This document shows positions 49,042 to 57,178 of a stretch of DNA of 64,000 bases, one piece after another; position 1 is the first letter of the stretch, and every line of letters begins with the position of its first letter. This DNA is from Acidovorax sp. sif1233 (GTDB lineage: Bacteria; Pseudomonadota; Gammaproteobacteria; Burkholderiales; Burkholderiaceae_C): positions 124,001 to 188,000 of the forward strand of contig NZ_JAHUWZ010000002.1 in assembly GCF_019218755.1 (NCBI RefSeq), given 5' to 3'. The notes below the pieces were generated by a model. It worked only from the letters and a program-made list of their open reading frames with translations, did no database searches and was not told the DNA's origin. Position numbers and translations under genes: made by a program.

Positions 49042-50658
49042 CTAGTTCACCATGCGGCCCCGGCCTTCCCAGTACGGCGCCTGCACCGCGCGGCGCATGA
49101 CCTTGCCGTTGGGGTTCTTGGGCAGCGTGGGCACGAACTCGATGCGCCGGGGCCGCTTGAAGCCGCCCAGGTGCTGGGCGCAGAAGGCGTCGATGGCGGC
49201 GCTGACCTCGTCGCCCGCCGTGCGGCCGGGCTTGAGCACCACGTGCGCGGCCACGGCCTCGCCCCACTTGTCGTCGGGCACGGCGAACACGCAGGCATCG
49301 GCGATCGCGTCGTGCTGGTACAGCACCGCTTCCACCTCGGAGGGGTACACGTTGAAGCCGCCGCTGATCACCATGTCCTTCTTGCGGTCCACGATGTAGA
49401 CAAAGCCTTCGTCGTCCATGCGGGCCAGGTCGCCCGTGTGGTACGCACCGTCCTTGAGCACCTCGGCCGTGAGCTCGGGCGCGCGCCAGTAGCCCGCGAA
49501 GACGTCGTCGCCGCGCACCACGATCTCGCCGATCTCGCCCGTGGCCACGGGCCGGCCGTCGTCGCCCAGGATCTGCACGTCGCATTCCAGGAACGGCCGC
49601 CCGCACGATGCCAGGCGCTCGGGCCGCGCGGCGCGGGCAAACAGATGGTCTTCCACCGACAGGCCACAGACACCCGAGGTCGTCTCGCCCGCGCCATAGC
49701 CTTGCTGCAGGATGGGGCCGAACACGTCCATGGCCTTCAGGATGCGCGCGGGCGCCATGGGGGCGGCGCCATAGCCCAGGCGCAGCAGGTCCGGCAGGGG
49801 GCGGTACTGGCCCTCCAGCTCGGCCAGCAGCATGTTGATCATGGTGGGCACCATGAAGGTGTGCGTCACGCGGTCGGCGCGCATGTCGGCGATGAAGCGC
49901 GCGGGCTCGAAGCCGTTGAACAGGCGGATGGTCACGCCCTGGCACAGCGCGGGCACGATCTGCATGCCCGATGCGTGCGTGATCGGCCCCACCAGCCCCA
50001 GGATGTGCCCGGGCTGCTGTCCGTCCGAGCGCGTGAGGAACTTGCGCAGCTGCGCCAGCCGGTTGCCAAAGGTCTGCATGGCCGCCTTGAGCACGCCCGA
50101 CGAGCCCGAGGTGTAGTGCAGCACGGCCACCTCGTGCTCGTGCACCTGCACGGGACTGAAGGCATCGCTGGCCTGCGCCAGTGCGGCCTCGTAGCTTGCG
50201 GCACCTGCGCCATCGAGCAGCAGCAGGCGAGGCATGCCGCCCTGCAGTGCCTGCTCCACGTGCGGGCGGATGGCCTCGGCCCGCTCGGCCGTGGTGACGA
50301 TGAGGGCGGCATCGCTGTTGGCCGCCACGGCGCCCACTTCGGCGGGCGACAGCCGTGCGTTGAAGGGTGCCTTGACGAGCCCGGCCTTGTAGCAGGCGAT
50401 CTCGATCTCGACGATTTCCACGCAGTTGGGCAGGTAGATGCCCACGCGGTCGCCGCGCGCCAGGCCCAGGCCGAGCAGGGCGTTGGCCAGGCGGTTGGAG
50501 CGCTGCTCCAGCTCGGCATAGGTGACGCTGCGCGCGGGGCTCTTCACGGCCACGCGCCGGGCGTGCGTCCGGGCGCTCCTGGCGACAAGCGCGCCCACGT
50601 TGGCGACCGCGCGGGGAGGGAGGGGGGAGGGGGTGGTAATGGCTGTCTCCTGAAACAC
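49042..50658 (-). CDS. Acyl-CoA synthetase / AMP-dependent CoA ligase
   Basis: A 538-residue adenylate-forming ligase that activates a carboxylic acid to its CoA ester. Motifs: LHYTSGSSGVLKAAMQT (ATP loop), GYGAGETTSGVCG, YHTGDLARMDDEGFVYIVDR and C-terminal Lys in PNGKVMRR. The listed start is a GTG at 50658 with no clear Shine-Dalgarno. A good AGGAGACAGCC lies just inside it, ahead of an ATT codon (50640), so initiation at ATT or a downstream GTG is possible. It precedes the acyl-CoA dehydrogenase and Bug genes. Confidence 0.9.
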   Translation of the reverse strand: MFQETAITTPSPLPPRAVANVGALVARSARTHARRVAVKSPARSVTYAELEQRSNRLANALLGLGLARGDRVGIYLPNCVEIVEIEIACYKAGLVKAPFNARLSPAEVGAVAANSDAALIVTTAERAEAIRPHVEQALQGGMPRLLLLDGAGAASYEAALAQASDAFSPVQVHEHEVAVLHYTSGSSGVLKAAMQTFGNRLAQLRKFLTRSDGQQPGHILGLVGPITHASGMQIVPALCQGVTIRLFNGFEPARFIADMRADRVTHTFMVPTMINMLLAELEGQYRPLPDLLRLGYGAAPMAPARILKAMDVFGPILQQGYGAGETTSGVCGLSVEDHLFARAARPERLASCGRPFLECDVQILGDDGRPVATGEIGEIVVRGDDVFAGYWRAPELTAEVLKDGAYHTGDLARMDDEGFVYIVDRKKDMVISGGFNVYPSEVEAVLYQHDAIADACVFAVPDDKWGEAVAAHVVLKPGRTAGDEVSAAIDAFCAQHLGGFKRPRRIEFVPTLPKNPNGKVMRRAVQAPYWEGRGRMVN

Positions 50659-50786
50659 CGGCCCCGTCGAGCGCGGGGCATGGGGCCACTGTTCCAGAAG
50701 ACGGGGGTATCAGGGAAATACCGATTGCTGATGGGGAGGTATCAGATGAATTGATGGCCTTGCTGCCGGCCACCACCCTGGGAACA

Positions 50787-51215
50787 CTATTTCGCCTTGG
50801 CGCGGGCGGCGGGCTTTCTGCCGGCGGGCCTGGCGGCATTGAGCTCCACCGCAGCGCGGATGAGCGCCTTGAAGGCATCGGCATCCACCTCATCGCCTTC
50901 ATGGATGTCGATGGCCCGCCGCGCGTTGCCGTCCAGGCTGGCGTTGAAGAGCCGGGCCGGGTCGGGCAGCGAGGCCCCCTTGAGGAAGGTGAGCTTCACC
51001 GACGCCTTGTAGCTCTCGCCGGTGCACAGGATGCCGCCCAGCGACCACACGGGCGTGCCCATCCACTTCCATTCCTCCACCACGCCGGGCGCGGCCTCGT
51101 GGATGAGCTGGCGCATGCGGGCCAGCGCGCGGCCGCGCCAGTCGGCGAGGTCGGCGATGCGCTGGTCGATGAGGGTGGAGGCGGGCTGGTTGTTTGTGGT
51201 GCTGGTGGATGGCAT
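50787..51215 (-). CDS. DUF1801-domain protein
   Basis: A 142-residue protein. VVEEWKWMGTPVWSLGGILC and VKLTFLKGASLPDPARLFNA are typical of DUF1801/YdhG-like proteins; the tail is Ala/Lys/Arg-rich (RPAGRKPAARAKAK). The biochemical function is not known. It is 39 bases downstream of the GrpB-family gene and may be cotranscribed. Confidence 0.85.
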   Translation of the reverse strand: MPSTSTTNNQPASTLIDQRIADLADWRGRALARMRQLIHEAAPGVVEEWKWMGTPVWSLGGILCTGESYKASVKLTFLKGASLPDPARLFNASLDGNARRAIDIHEGDEVDADAFKALIRAAVELNAARPAGRKPAARAKAK

Positions 51216-51254
51216 GCGTGTCTCCTGCGGCTGGTTTTTCGGGAAGGCGTGCGA

Positions 51255-51761
51255 TCAATCTGCAGCGCAGGATGTTCCTGCGGCCTGCAGCACCGCCTTG
51301 ATGAACCGCGCTTTCTCGTCGCGGTATCGGTCCATCCCATCGGATGCGAACCGCTGTTTGAGCTGGTTGTACTGGGTTACCAGCGCAGGGTCGGCGCGCA
51401 AGGCATCGCGAAAATGCAGAAAGAACTCGAACTCCGAGCCACGCGCTACCACCTGCAGTGCAACGTCCATGGTGGTGTCGGCTGACAAAAGCATGCACAG
51501 CGCGGGCGTGCGCAGCGTGCCGGCCTTGGCCACGTAGCCCGCAGCTTCCAGGGCTTCGACACTGCGTGCGTGGTCCTGCGCCGGTACCAGCAAGCAGATG
51601 TCCAGGTCGCCCTTGGAGATGGCGCCTGGGATGGACGAGGCACCGATGTGTTCGATGATGGCGTGGGGCACAAGCCTGGCGACTTCAGCGGCCACCGCCG
51701 CGAAGGTGGCTGCTGCCTGGTCCTGGTACTGCGCGGATTCGAGCAATGTCACCCTGGGCAT
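51255..51761 (-). CDS. GrpB/UPF0157-family nucleotidyltransferase-like protein
   Basis: A 168-residue protein. IEHIGASSIPGAISKGDLDI holds the G[SA]SS...KxDxDI nucleotidyltransferase-like core at about residues 40-59, and DALRADPALVTQYNQLKQRF is the typical C-terminal block. Function unknown. It starts two bases after the LysR stop, so it is cotranscribed with that regulator. Confidence 0.85.
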   Translation of the reverse strand: MPRVTLLESAQYQDQAAATFAAVAAEVARLVPHAIIEHIGASSIPGAISKGDLDICLLVPAQDHARSVEALEAAGYVAKAGTLRTPALCMLLSADTTMDVALQVVARGSEFEFFLHFRDALRADPALVTQYNQLKQRFASDGMDRYRDEKARFIKAVLQAAGTSCAAD

Positions 51762-51763
51762 CC

Positions 51764-52768
51764 TCACACCACCGCCTCCCACTTCCCCGACACCACCAGT
51801 TCCAGCACCACCGCGATCAGCGCCTCCATCACCACCTGCATCACGCCGTCCACCTCGCGGTCGGCGGTGGTGGCCAGGGTATAGCTGCGCGTCAGCTCGG
51901 GGTTGACCACGCGGGCCACCATCCAGTCGGGGCCGGCGGCAGGCGCGTCGCCCAGCGCGCAGGCGGGCGTGAAGGTGAAGCCGCCCCCGCACGCGTACAG
52001 CGACCGGATCACGCGGGCGGAGTCGTGTTCGTGGGCGATGTTCAGGGCCACGCCGCGCGCGGCGGCGGCTTCTTCCACCCGCTGGCGGATGGAGTAGCGG
52101 CGCGACTGCAGCACCAGGGGCTGCGCGGCGGCGTCGGCGAAGTCGATGGTGGGGCGCGCGGTGGCGGCCGCCGCGCCCGCAACGGTGCCGGTAGTGGCGG
52201 CGATGGCGTCGGCACCCGGTGGCTTGCGCAGCAGCGCCCGCACGGCGCCGCCGGGGTCGTGCCCGCAAAAATACATGGCCTCGCGCACCAGCGGGCGGCA
52301 GTGCAGGCCCTCCACCTGCGCCGCGTCCACCAGGATGCCGATGTCCGCGCGGCGGTCGAGCATCGCCTTTTTCACCATCAGGCTCAGGTCGTCCAGGACA
52401 AAGACGCGGATGCGCGGGTGCGACTCCTTCAGGTGCGCCAGCAGCGGGCCCATGATCAGCGACGAGAGCAGGAACGGCACCGCGATCGTCGCCGAGCCCT
52501 CGGGCCCCTGCGGCAGGCGCTGGATGCGCTCGCGCATCGCGGCGGCGTCGCTCAGCAGGCGGCGGGCGTCTTCGTACAGCTGCTGCCCGGCGGGCGTGGG
52601 CGTGACGCCGGCGTGCGAGCGCTCGAACAGCCGCGCGCCCAGCTCGCCCTCGAGCTTCTTGATCTGCGCGGTGAGCGCGGGCTGGGCGATGTACAGCGTG
52701 CCCGCCGCGCGCGAGAGGCTGCCGGCTTCCAGCACGGCGATGAAGTAGCGGAGCGCGCGCAGGTCCAT
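51764..52768 (-). CDS. LysR-type transcriptional regulator
   Basis: A 334-residue LysR regulator. HTH SLSRAAGTLYIAQPALTAQI at about residues 17-36. The effector domain is interrupted by a long Ala-rich insertion (ATTGTVAGAAAATA, about residues 190-210) not usual for the family. It is divergent from the SsuD-like monooxygenase gene and probably controls it. Confidence 0.88.
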   Translation of the reverse strand: MDLRALRYFIAVLEAGSLSRAAGTLYIAQPALTAQIKKLEGELGARLFERSHAGVTPTPAGQQLYEDARRLLSDAAAMRERIQRLPQGPEGSATIAVPFLLSSLIMGPLLAHLKESHPRIRVFVLDDLSLMVKKAMLDRRADIGILVDAAQVEGLHCRPLVREAMYFCGHDPGGAVRALLRKPPGADAIAATTGTVAGAAAATARPTIDFADAAAQPLVLQSRRYSIRQRVEEAAAARGVALNIAHEHDSARVIRSLYACGGGFTFTPACALGDAPAAGPDWMVARVVNPELTRSYTLATTADREVDGVMQVVMEALIAVVLELVVSGKWEAVV

Positions 52769-52871
52769 GGGGCAGGGCGGAATCTGGGGGAGGAAGGAGG
52801 GTGGTCGGCGGATGAATCGCACGCAACTCTAACCTGCCCGCCATCCCGGGCCGGGGGTATGCGGAGGGCGA

Positions 52872-52881
52872 GTTTGCAAAC
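52872..52881. promoter_or_regulatory. Palindrome in the LysR/monooxygenase divergent region
   Basis: GTTTGCAAAC, a perfect 10-bp palindrome flanked by GCG on both sides, 89 bases before the monooxygenase ATG. Possible LysR operator. Confidence 0.25.
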
Positions 52882-52969
52882 GCGTTTTTCTTCGTTGGGG
52901 CGCGGGCTCCGCGCGCGGATCATGCCCTTCAACCCCATCCCCCAACCGCTTATCCCGCAGGAGCCCGCT

Positions 52970-54076
52970 ATGCCCGTCCAGTTCATCGGCATGATCCAGC
53001 CGAACGAAGTGTCAGAAACCATTCCCCGCCGTGGCCCGGCGGTGGACCCCGCCTATGTGCGCGTGTTCGCCCAGGCGCACGAGCACGCGGGCTTCGACCG
53101 CATCCTGGTGCCCGCCAGCTCATCGAGCCCCGACACGCTGCTCACCGCCACCTACGCGGCCTCGGTCACGCAGAAGATCGGCCTGCTGCTGGCCCACCGC
53201 CCCGGCTTCGTGGCGCCCACGCTGGCCGCGCGCCAGCTGGCCACGCTGGACCACTACACCGGCGGCCGCCTGGCGGTGCACTACATCAGCGGCGGCTCGG
53301 ACGAAGACCAGCAGCGCGACGGCGACTTCCTCGGTCACGACGAGCGCTATGCGCGCACCGACGAATACCTCGGCATCCTGCGCCGCGTGTGGGCCGAGGA
53401 CAAGCCCTTCGACCACGAAGGCACTTACTACCGCGCCAAGGGTGCCGTGTCCGAGGTGAAGCCGCTGCAGGGCCAGCGCGTGCCCATCTACTTTGGCGGC
53501 GCATCGGCCCCCGCCTTGCAGGTGGCCGGCAAGCATGCCGACGTGTACGCGCTGTGGGGCGAATCGCTGGCCCAGGCCGGCGACCTGGTGCGCCGCGTGC
53601 GCGCCGAGGCCACCTTGCACGGCCGCCATGTGGATTTCAGCATCTCGTTCCGTCCCATCCTGGGCAAGACCGAGGACGAGGCCTGGGCCAAGGCCGAGCG
53701 CATCCTGGACGACACCCGCCGCCTGCGCGTGCAGCAGGGCTATGCACGCGGCGTGGGACCGCAGCAAAGCGAAGGCGCGCAGCGCCTGCTGGCCGATGCG
53801 GCCAAGGGCGACCGCGTGGACGAACGCCTGTGGACGGCCATCGCGCGCGAGATTGGCGGGCGGTCCAACTCCACCTCCCTGGTCGGCACGCCCGAGCAGG
53901 TGGCCGACGCGCTGCTCAAGTACTACGACCTGGGCATCACCACCTTCCTCATCCGGGGCTTCGACCCGCTGGTGGATGCCATCGACTACGGCCGCGAGCT
54001 GCTGCCCCTGGTGCGCGCCAAAGTGGCTGAACGCGACGGCGAGCATGCCGCGCAAACCCTGCGCAAGGCAGCCTGA
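52970..54076 (+). CDS. LLM-class FMNH2-dependent monooxygenase (SsuD-like)
   Basis: A 368-residue bacterial-luciferase-fold monooxygenase. Blocks: RILVPASSSSPDTLLTATYA (Ser where SsuD has the Cys), LAHRPGFVAPTLAARQLATL, LAVHYISGGSDEDQQRDGDF, VPIYFGGASAPALQVAGKHA, LVGTPEQVADALLKYYDLGI. CAGGAGCCCGCT precedes the ATG. Relatives cleave sulfonates or dimethylsulfone. Its stop overlaps the next ATG (TGATG), so it is coupled to a binding protein gene. Needs a flavin reductase, perhaps SsuE. Confidence 0.9.
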   Translation: MPVQFIGMIQPNEVSETIPRRGPAVDPAYVRVFAQAHEHAGFDRILVPASSSSPDTLLTATYAASVTQKIGLLLAHRPGFVAPTLAARQLATLDHYTGGRLAVHYISGGSDEDQQRDGDFLGHDERYARTDEYLGILRRVWAEDKPFDHEGTYYRAKGAVSEVKPLQGQRVPIYFGGASAPALQVAGKHADVYALWGESLAQAGDLVRRVRAEATLHGRHVDFSISFRPILGKTEDEAWAKAERILDDTRRLRVQQGYARGVGPQQSEGAQRLLADAAKGDRVDERLWTAIAREIGGRSNSTSLVGTPEQVADALLKYYDLGITTFLIRGFDPLVDAIDYGRELLPLVRAKVAERDGEHAAQTLRKAA

Positions 54077-55143
54077 TGAGTGGCCGCATCGACCACGCCG
54101 AGGGCAACCGCCCCGGCATCGGCAGCGACGACAGGGGCAGCGCCGGCCACCGCAGCCGCCCCGGCGCATCGCGCCGCCAGTGGCTGCAGCAGGCGGCGGC
54201 CCTGTCGGTGGGCGCCACCGGCATCCTGGGCCCGGGCTCCGCCGCTCGCGCCCAGGCGCAGGCACCTGCGGCATCGCTGGTGCTGGGCGACCAGGCCGGT
54301 GGATTGCGTGCCCTGTTCGAAGCCGCCCGCACGCTGGAGGGCGCACCGTTTGCCTGGCGCTGGGCCAACTTCCAGGGCGCGGCGCCGCTGTTTGAAGCGC
54401 ACCGCAGCGGCGCGGTGGACACCGCCATGGCCGGCGACCTGCCCGTGCTGGCGGCCGCGGTGGGCAAGACGCCGCTCAAGATCGTGGCCACCCGCGTCGG
54501 CCAGCCCGACTCGCTGGGCATCGTGGTGCAGGGCGACTCGCCGCTGGGCAAGGTGGCCGACCTGCGGGGCAGAACCGTCATCGTCTCGTCCGCGCGCGGC
54601 AGCATCTCGCAATACCAGCTGTACGGCGCGCTGGAAGAGGCGGGCGTCAAGCGCGAGGAGGTCACGGTCAAGTTCGTGCTGCCCACCGACGCAGCCGCCG
54701 CCTTCGCCTCCCGGCAGATCGACGCCTGGGCGATCTTCGACCCCTACTACACCATCGCCCTGCAGCAGGGCGGCCGCATCCTGCGCGACGGGCGCGGCAT
54801 CAACACCGCCCTGGGCTTCATCACCGCCACCGAGGCCGCCCTGGCCGACCCGGCCAAGCGCGCCGCCATCGTGCAGTACCTGGACCGCCTGGCCCGCGCC
54901 GGCGACTGGGCCCTGGCCCACCGCGAGGCGTATGCGCAGGTCTACACCCAGCTCACGCGCCTGCCCATCGACGCCTCGCGCATCATCACCGGGCGCGCGG
55001 CCATCGCGGCCCGGCCCGTGACGCAGGCGGATGTCACGGCGCTGCAGACGGTGGCGGACCGTTCCGCGCGGGATGGGATCCTGCCGGTGCGGGTGGATGT
55101 GGCGGCGATCACGGATATGCAGGTTTGGCGAGGGGCCGTGTGA
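54076..55143 (+). CDS. Orphan SsuA-like ABC binding protein
   Basis: A 355-residue periplasmic protein with a long hydrophilic N-terminus and a twin-arginine-like signal (ASRRQWLQQAAALSVGATG, residues about 31-49). Mature part: FEAARTLEGAPFAWRWANFQ, AVDTAMAGDLPVLAAAVG, ADLRGRTVIVSSARGSISQY, DAWAIFDPYYTIALQQ. No permease or ATPase is nearby, so it probably feeds another transporter such as SsuBC. Its translation is coupled to the monooxygenase. Confidence 0.88.
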   Translation: MSGRIDHAEGNRPGIGSDDRGSAGHRSRPGASRRQWLQQAAALSVGATGILGPGSAARAQAQAPAASLVLGDQAGGLRALFEAARTLEGAPFAWRWANFQGAAPLFEAHRSGAVDTAMAGDLPVLAAAVGKTPLKIVATRVGQPDSLGIVVQGDSPLGKVADLRGRTVIVSSARGSISQYQLYGALEEAGVKREEVTVKFVLPTDAAAAFASRQIDAWAIFDPYYTIALQQGGRILRDGRGINTALGFITATEAALADPAKRAAIVQYLDRLARAGDWALAHREAYAQVYTQLTRLPIDASRIITGRAAIAARPVTQADVTALQTVADRSARDGILPVRVDVAAITDMQVWRGAV

Positions 55144-55161
55144 GCAGTGGATTCTCTGTTT

Positions 55162-55216
55162 TGAATGAAAAATGGCCCTGGCGCTTTCTGGTCAAGCGCT
55201 GGGTGCTATTGAAACG
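55162..55216 (+). repeat. Family B intergenic repeat, copy B7
   Basis: TGAATGAAAAATGGCCCTGGC..., hairpin GCGCTTTctggtcAAGCGC, then TGGGTGCTATTGAAACGAG. It runs directly into a terminator. Confidence 0.88.
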
Positions 55217-55245
55217 AGAGCGGACGATGTGCCGCTCTTTTTCTT
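55217..55245 (+). terminator. Rho-independent terminator after the orphan binding protein
   Basis: AGAGCGG-acgatgtg-CCGCTCT followed by TTTTCTTT. The stem shares AGAGCGG with the terminator at 58471, which also follows a family B repeat. Confidence 0.75.
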
Positions 55246-55283
55246 TCGGCCGTGAGGAGATCCGGGCCGAACTAGCGCACGAG

Positions 55284-55330
55284 GCCTGACAATTCATTCC
55301 AGCCAACGCCGCTTCGTGGCGCGGCTTCAC
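55284..55330 (+). mobile_element. Relic integron attC (59-base-element) site
   Basis: GCCTGACAATTCATTCCAGC continues CAACGCCGCTTCGTGGCGCG then GCTTCAC. This agrees with the common attC form (GCCTAACAATTCATTCAAGC, CGACGCCGCTTCGCGGCGCG, GCTTAAC) at nearly all positions. The right-hand GTTAGRY core is missing, so it is a truncated relic. The consensus is from memory. Confidence 0.6.
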
Positions 55331-55429
55331 GGCCAGCCGCCAGCCGGCACGGGGCGCGCCTCGCGAAGGGGCTCGTGCACGGGAGCCAGGCGGCGAGCGG
55401 CTCGTTGTGTATCTCGCACGGAGGACACC

Positions 55430-55987
55430 ATGGGACTCTTGACCTTCAGCATCAACGTCACCCTGGACGGTTGCGTCGACCACCAGGAAGGAATCGCCGA
55501 CGAGGAGACACACGCCTTCTTCACCCGCCTCATGGACGAGAACGGGGCGATGCTGTGGGGCCGCGTGACCTACGAGATGATGGAGAGCTACTGGCCAGCG
55601 GTGGCGCGTGGCGACGCGGAGGCGCCGGCGGCGGTGCGCGAGTGGGCGGTCAAGCTGGAGGCCAAGCCGAAGTACGTGGTGTCCTCGACGCGAAAGGACT
55701 TCCCGTGGACCCGCAGCCACCACATCGCCGGCGACCTGCGCACGGGCGTGCAGCAGCTCAAGGACGCGACCCCAGACGGCGTACTTCTCGGTAGCGGCAA
55801 GCTCGCGACCGAGCTGGACCGGCTGGATCTGATCGACGAGTACCAATTGCTCGTCCATCCCAGGATCTCCGGCCACGGCCCAACCCTGTACGAGAGCGGG
55901 CTGCCCGGTACGCGGCGGCTCGCGTTGATCTCGGCGAGGCCGCTGCGCTGCGGCGCGGTCGCCATGCACTACCGGCGCGCGCGCTGA
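55430..55987 (+). CDS. Dihydrofolate reductase family protein (RibD C-terminal-like)
   Basis: A 185-residue protein of the DHFR/RibD_C fold: LLTFSINVTLDGCVDHQEGI, AMLWGRVTYEMMESYWPAVA, KYVVSSTRKDFPW and VLLGSGKLATELDRLDLIDE. GGAGGACACC precedes the ATG. Such genes are often annotated as deaminase/reductase; the real substrate is not known and it is not a classical trimethoprim-resistance DHFR. It lies just after an attC relic and ahead of an inverted repeat (56007-56062), which suggests arrival as an integron cassette. Confidence 0.85.
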   Translation: MGLLTFSINVTLDGCVDHQEGIADEETHAFFTRLMDENGAMLWGRVTYEMMESYWPAVARGDAEAPAAVREWAVKLEAKPKYVVSSTRKDFPWTRSHHIAGDLRTGVQQLKDATPDGVLLGSGKLATELDRLDLIDEYQLLVHPRISGHGPTLYESGLPGTRRLALISARPLRCGAVAMHYRRAR

Positions 55988-56006
55988 GGCCGGGAGGGGC
56001 CCTGCC

Positions 56007-56062
56007 GCCTCACGGCGTGCAGCCCTTGGACGGGTCTGCGCTGCGCGGCCCGCCGGTGAGGC
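56007..56062. other. attC-sized inverted repeat after the DHFR-family gene
   Basis: GCCTCAC-GGCG pairs with CGCC-G-GTGAGGC, a bulged imperfect stem spanning 56 bases. The ends look like variant attC R''/R' boxes (GCCTAAC/GTTAGGC), but the central spacer of a true attC is absent. Confidence 0.3.
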
Positions 56063-56133
56063 GGGCGTTGCGGCGGCGCCGCCAAAAAAAGCCACCGGCA
56101 GCCCCTGACCGGGACGCGTCTTGCATCTTGCGC

Positions 56134-57081
56134 TCAGCCCGCCACCGCCCGCATTCCCACCAGCCCGGGCATCGCGCCCCGCATCGCCTCCAGGAACAAC
56201 CGCAACCGCGCCGGATAGAACCGCGCGTAGGGGTACACCAGGTACACCAGGTACACCGGCAGCGGCGCGGCGTGCCATGTGGGCACCAGGTGCAGCAAAT
56301 GCCCCTGCCGCACATCGTTGTCCACGATCCACGCCGATGAAATGCATGCCCCCAGTCCGGCCAGCGCGGCGCTGCGCAGGGCATACAGGCTGTCGGTGGC
56401 CAGGCGCGGTGTGATGCCGAAGGTGTGGGCCTCCCCGCTGGGCTCGTGCACCAGCGTCACGTCGCGCCGGTAGAAGGTGCTGAGCGCCAGCCAGGGCAGC
56501 CGCTGCAGGTCCTGCGCATGCTCGGGCGTGGGGCGCCCGGCCATGAGGGCCGGGGAGGCGAGCACGATGCGGGGCACTTCGGCCAGGCGCACGGCCACCA
56601 CGCTGGGGTCGTCCACCGCGCCGACCTGGATGGCGCAGTCGATGCCTTCGGCGATGAAGTTGGGGCGGCGGTCGTGCAACATCCATTCCACGTCCACCTC
56701 GGGGTAGCGGCGCAGGTAGGCCATCAGCGGGGCGATGAACTGGTCTTGCCCGAAGGCGTGCGGTGCCAGCACGCGCAGGGTGCCGCGCGGGGTGTCGGCC
56801 GTGCCGCGCAGGTCGTCTTCCATGGCGCGCCAGTCTTCCAGCAGGGCCTTGGCGTGGGCAAAGCAGCGTTCGCCGTCTTCCGTCAGCTTCATCACGTGGG
56901 TGGAGCGCTGCAGCAGCTTGATGCCCAGGCTGCGCTCCAGCGCCTGCAGGCGGCGGCTCACGGTGGGCTGGCTGGTGCCCAGCTGCTGGGCGGCGGCAGA
57001 CAGGCTGCCGGTCTCCACGATGCGGATGAAGGTCTGCATCAGCTCGATGCGGTCGGCGCCGGGCGGCAGGGTGACGGTCAT
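56134..57081 (-). CDS. LysR-type transcriptional regulator
   Basis: A 315-residue LysR regulator of the group that sits beside MFS exporters. HTH SLSAAAQQLGTSQPTVSRRL (about 26-45); then RGTLRVLAPHAFGQDQFIAP and VEWMLHDRRPNFIAEGIDCA. Start at 57081 (MTVTLPPG). It is divergent from the MFS gene with a 97-base shared region that contains a dyad (57131-57152). Confidence 0.9.
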   Translation of the reverse strand: MTVTLPPGADRIELMQTFIRIVETGSLSAAAQQLGTSQPTVSRRLQALERSLGIKLLQRSTHVMKLTEDGERCFAHAKALLEDWRAMEDDLRGTADTPRGTLRVLAPHAFGQDQFIAPLMAYLRRYPEVDVEWMLHDRRPNFIAEGIDCAIQVGAVDDPSVVAVRLAEVPRIVLASPALMAGRPTPEHAQDLQRLPWLALSTFYRRDVTLVHEPSGEAHTFGITPRLATDSLYALRSAALAGLGACISSAWIVDNDVRQGHLLHLVPTWHAAPLPVYLVYLVYPYARFYPARLRLFLEAMRGAMPGLVGMRAVAG

Positions 57082-57130
57082 GCGCCAAGCGTATAACAAA
57101 TCTGCAGCTTGGCCCACTACCCAAGGGGAG

Positions 57131-57152
57131 GGTGCGCTAGAACAATCGCACC
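57131..57152. promoter_or_regulatory. Dyad between the LysR and MFS genes
   Basis: GGTGCG-N10-CGCACC, 27-48 bases before the MFS ATG. Candidate LysR operator. Confidence 0.35.
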
Positions 57153-57178
57153 ATTCCTTTTGTTGAGCGGGTATTGAG

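Noticed and set aside
47551..50754. A 1067-codon plus-strand ORF opposite the acyl-CoA dehydrogenase and CoA ligase
   Set aside because: Antisense shadow of two well-supported genes.
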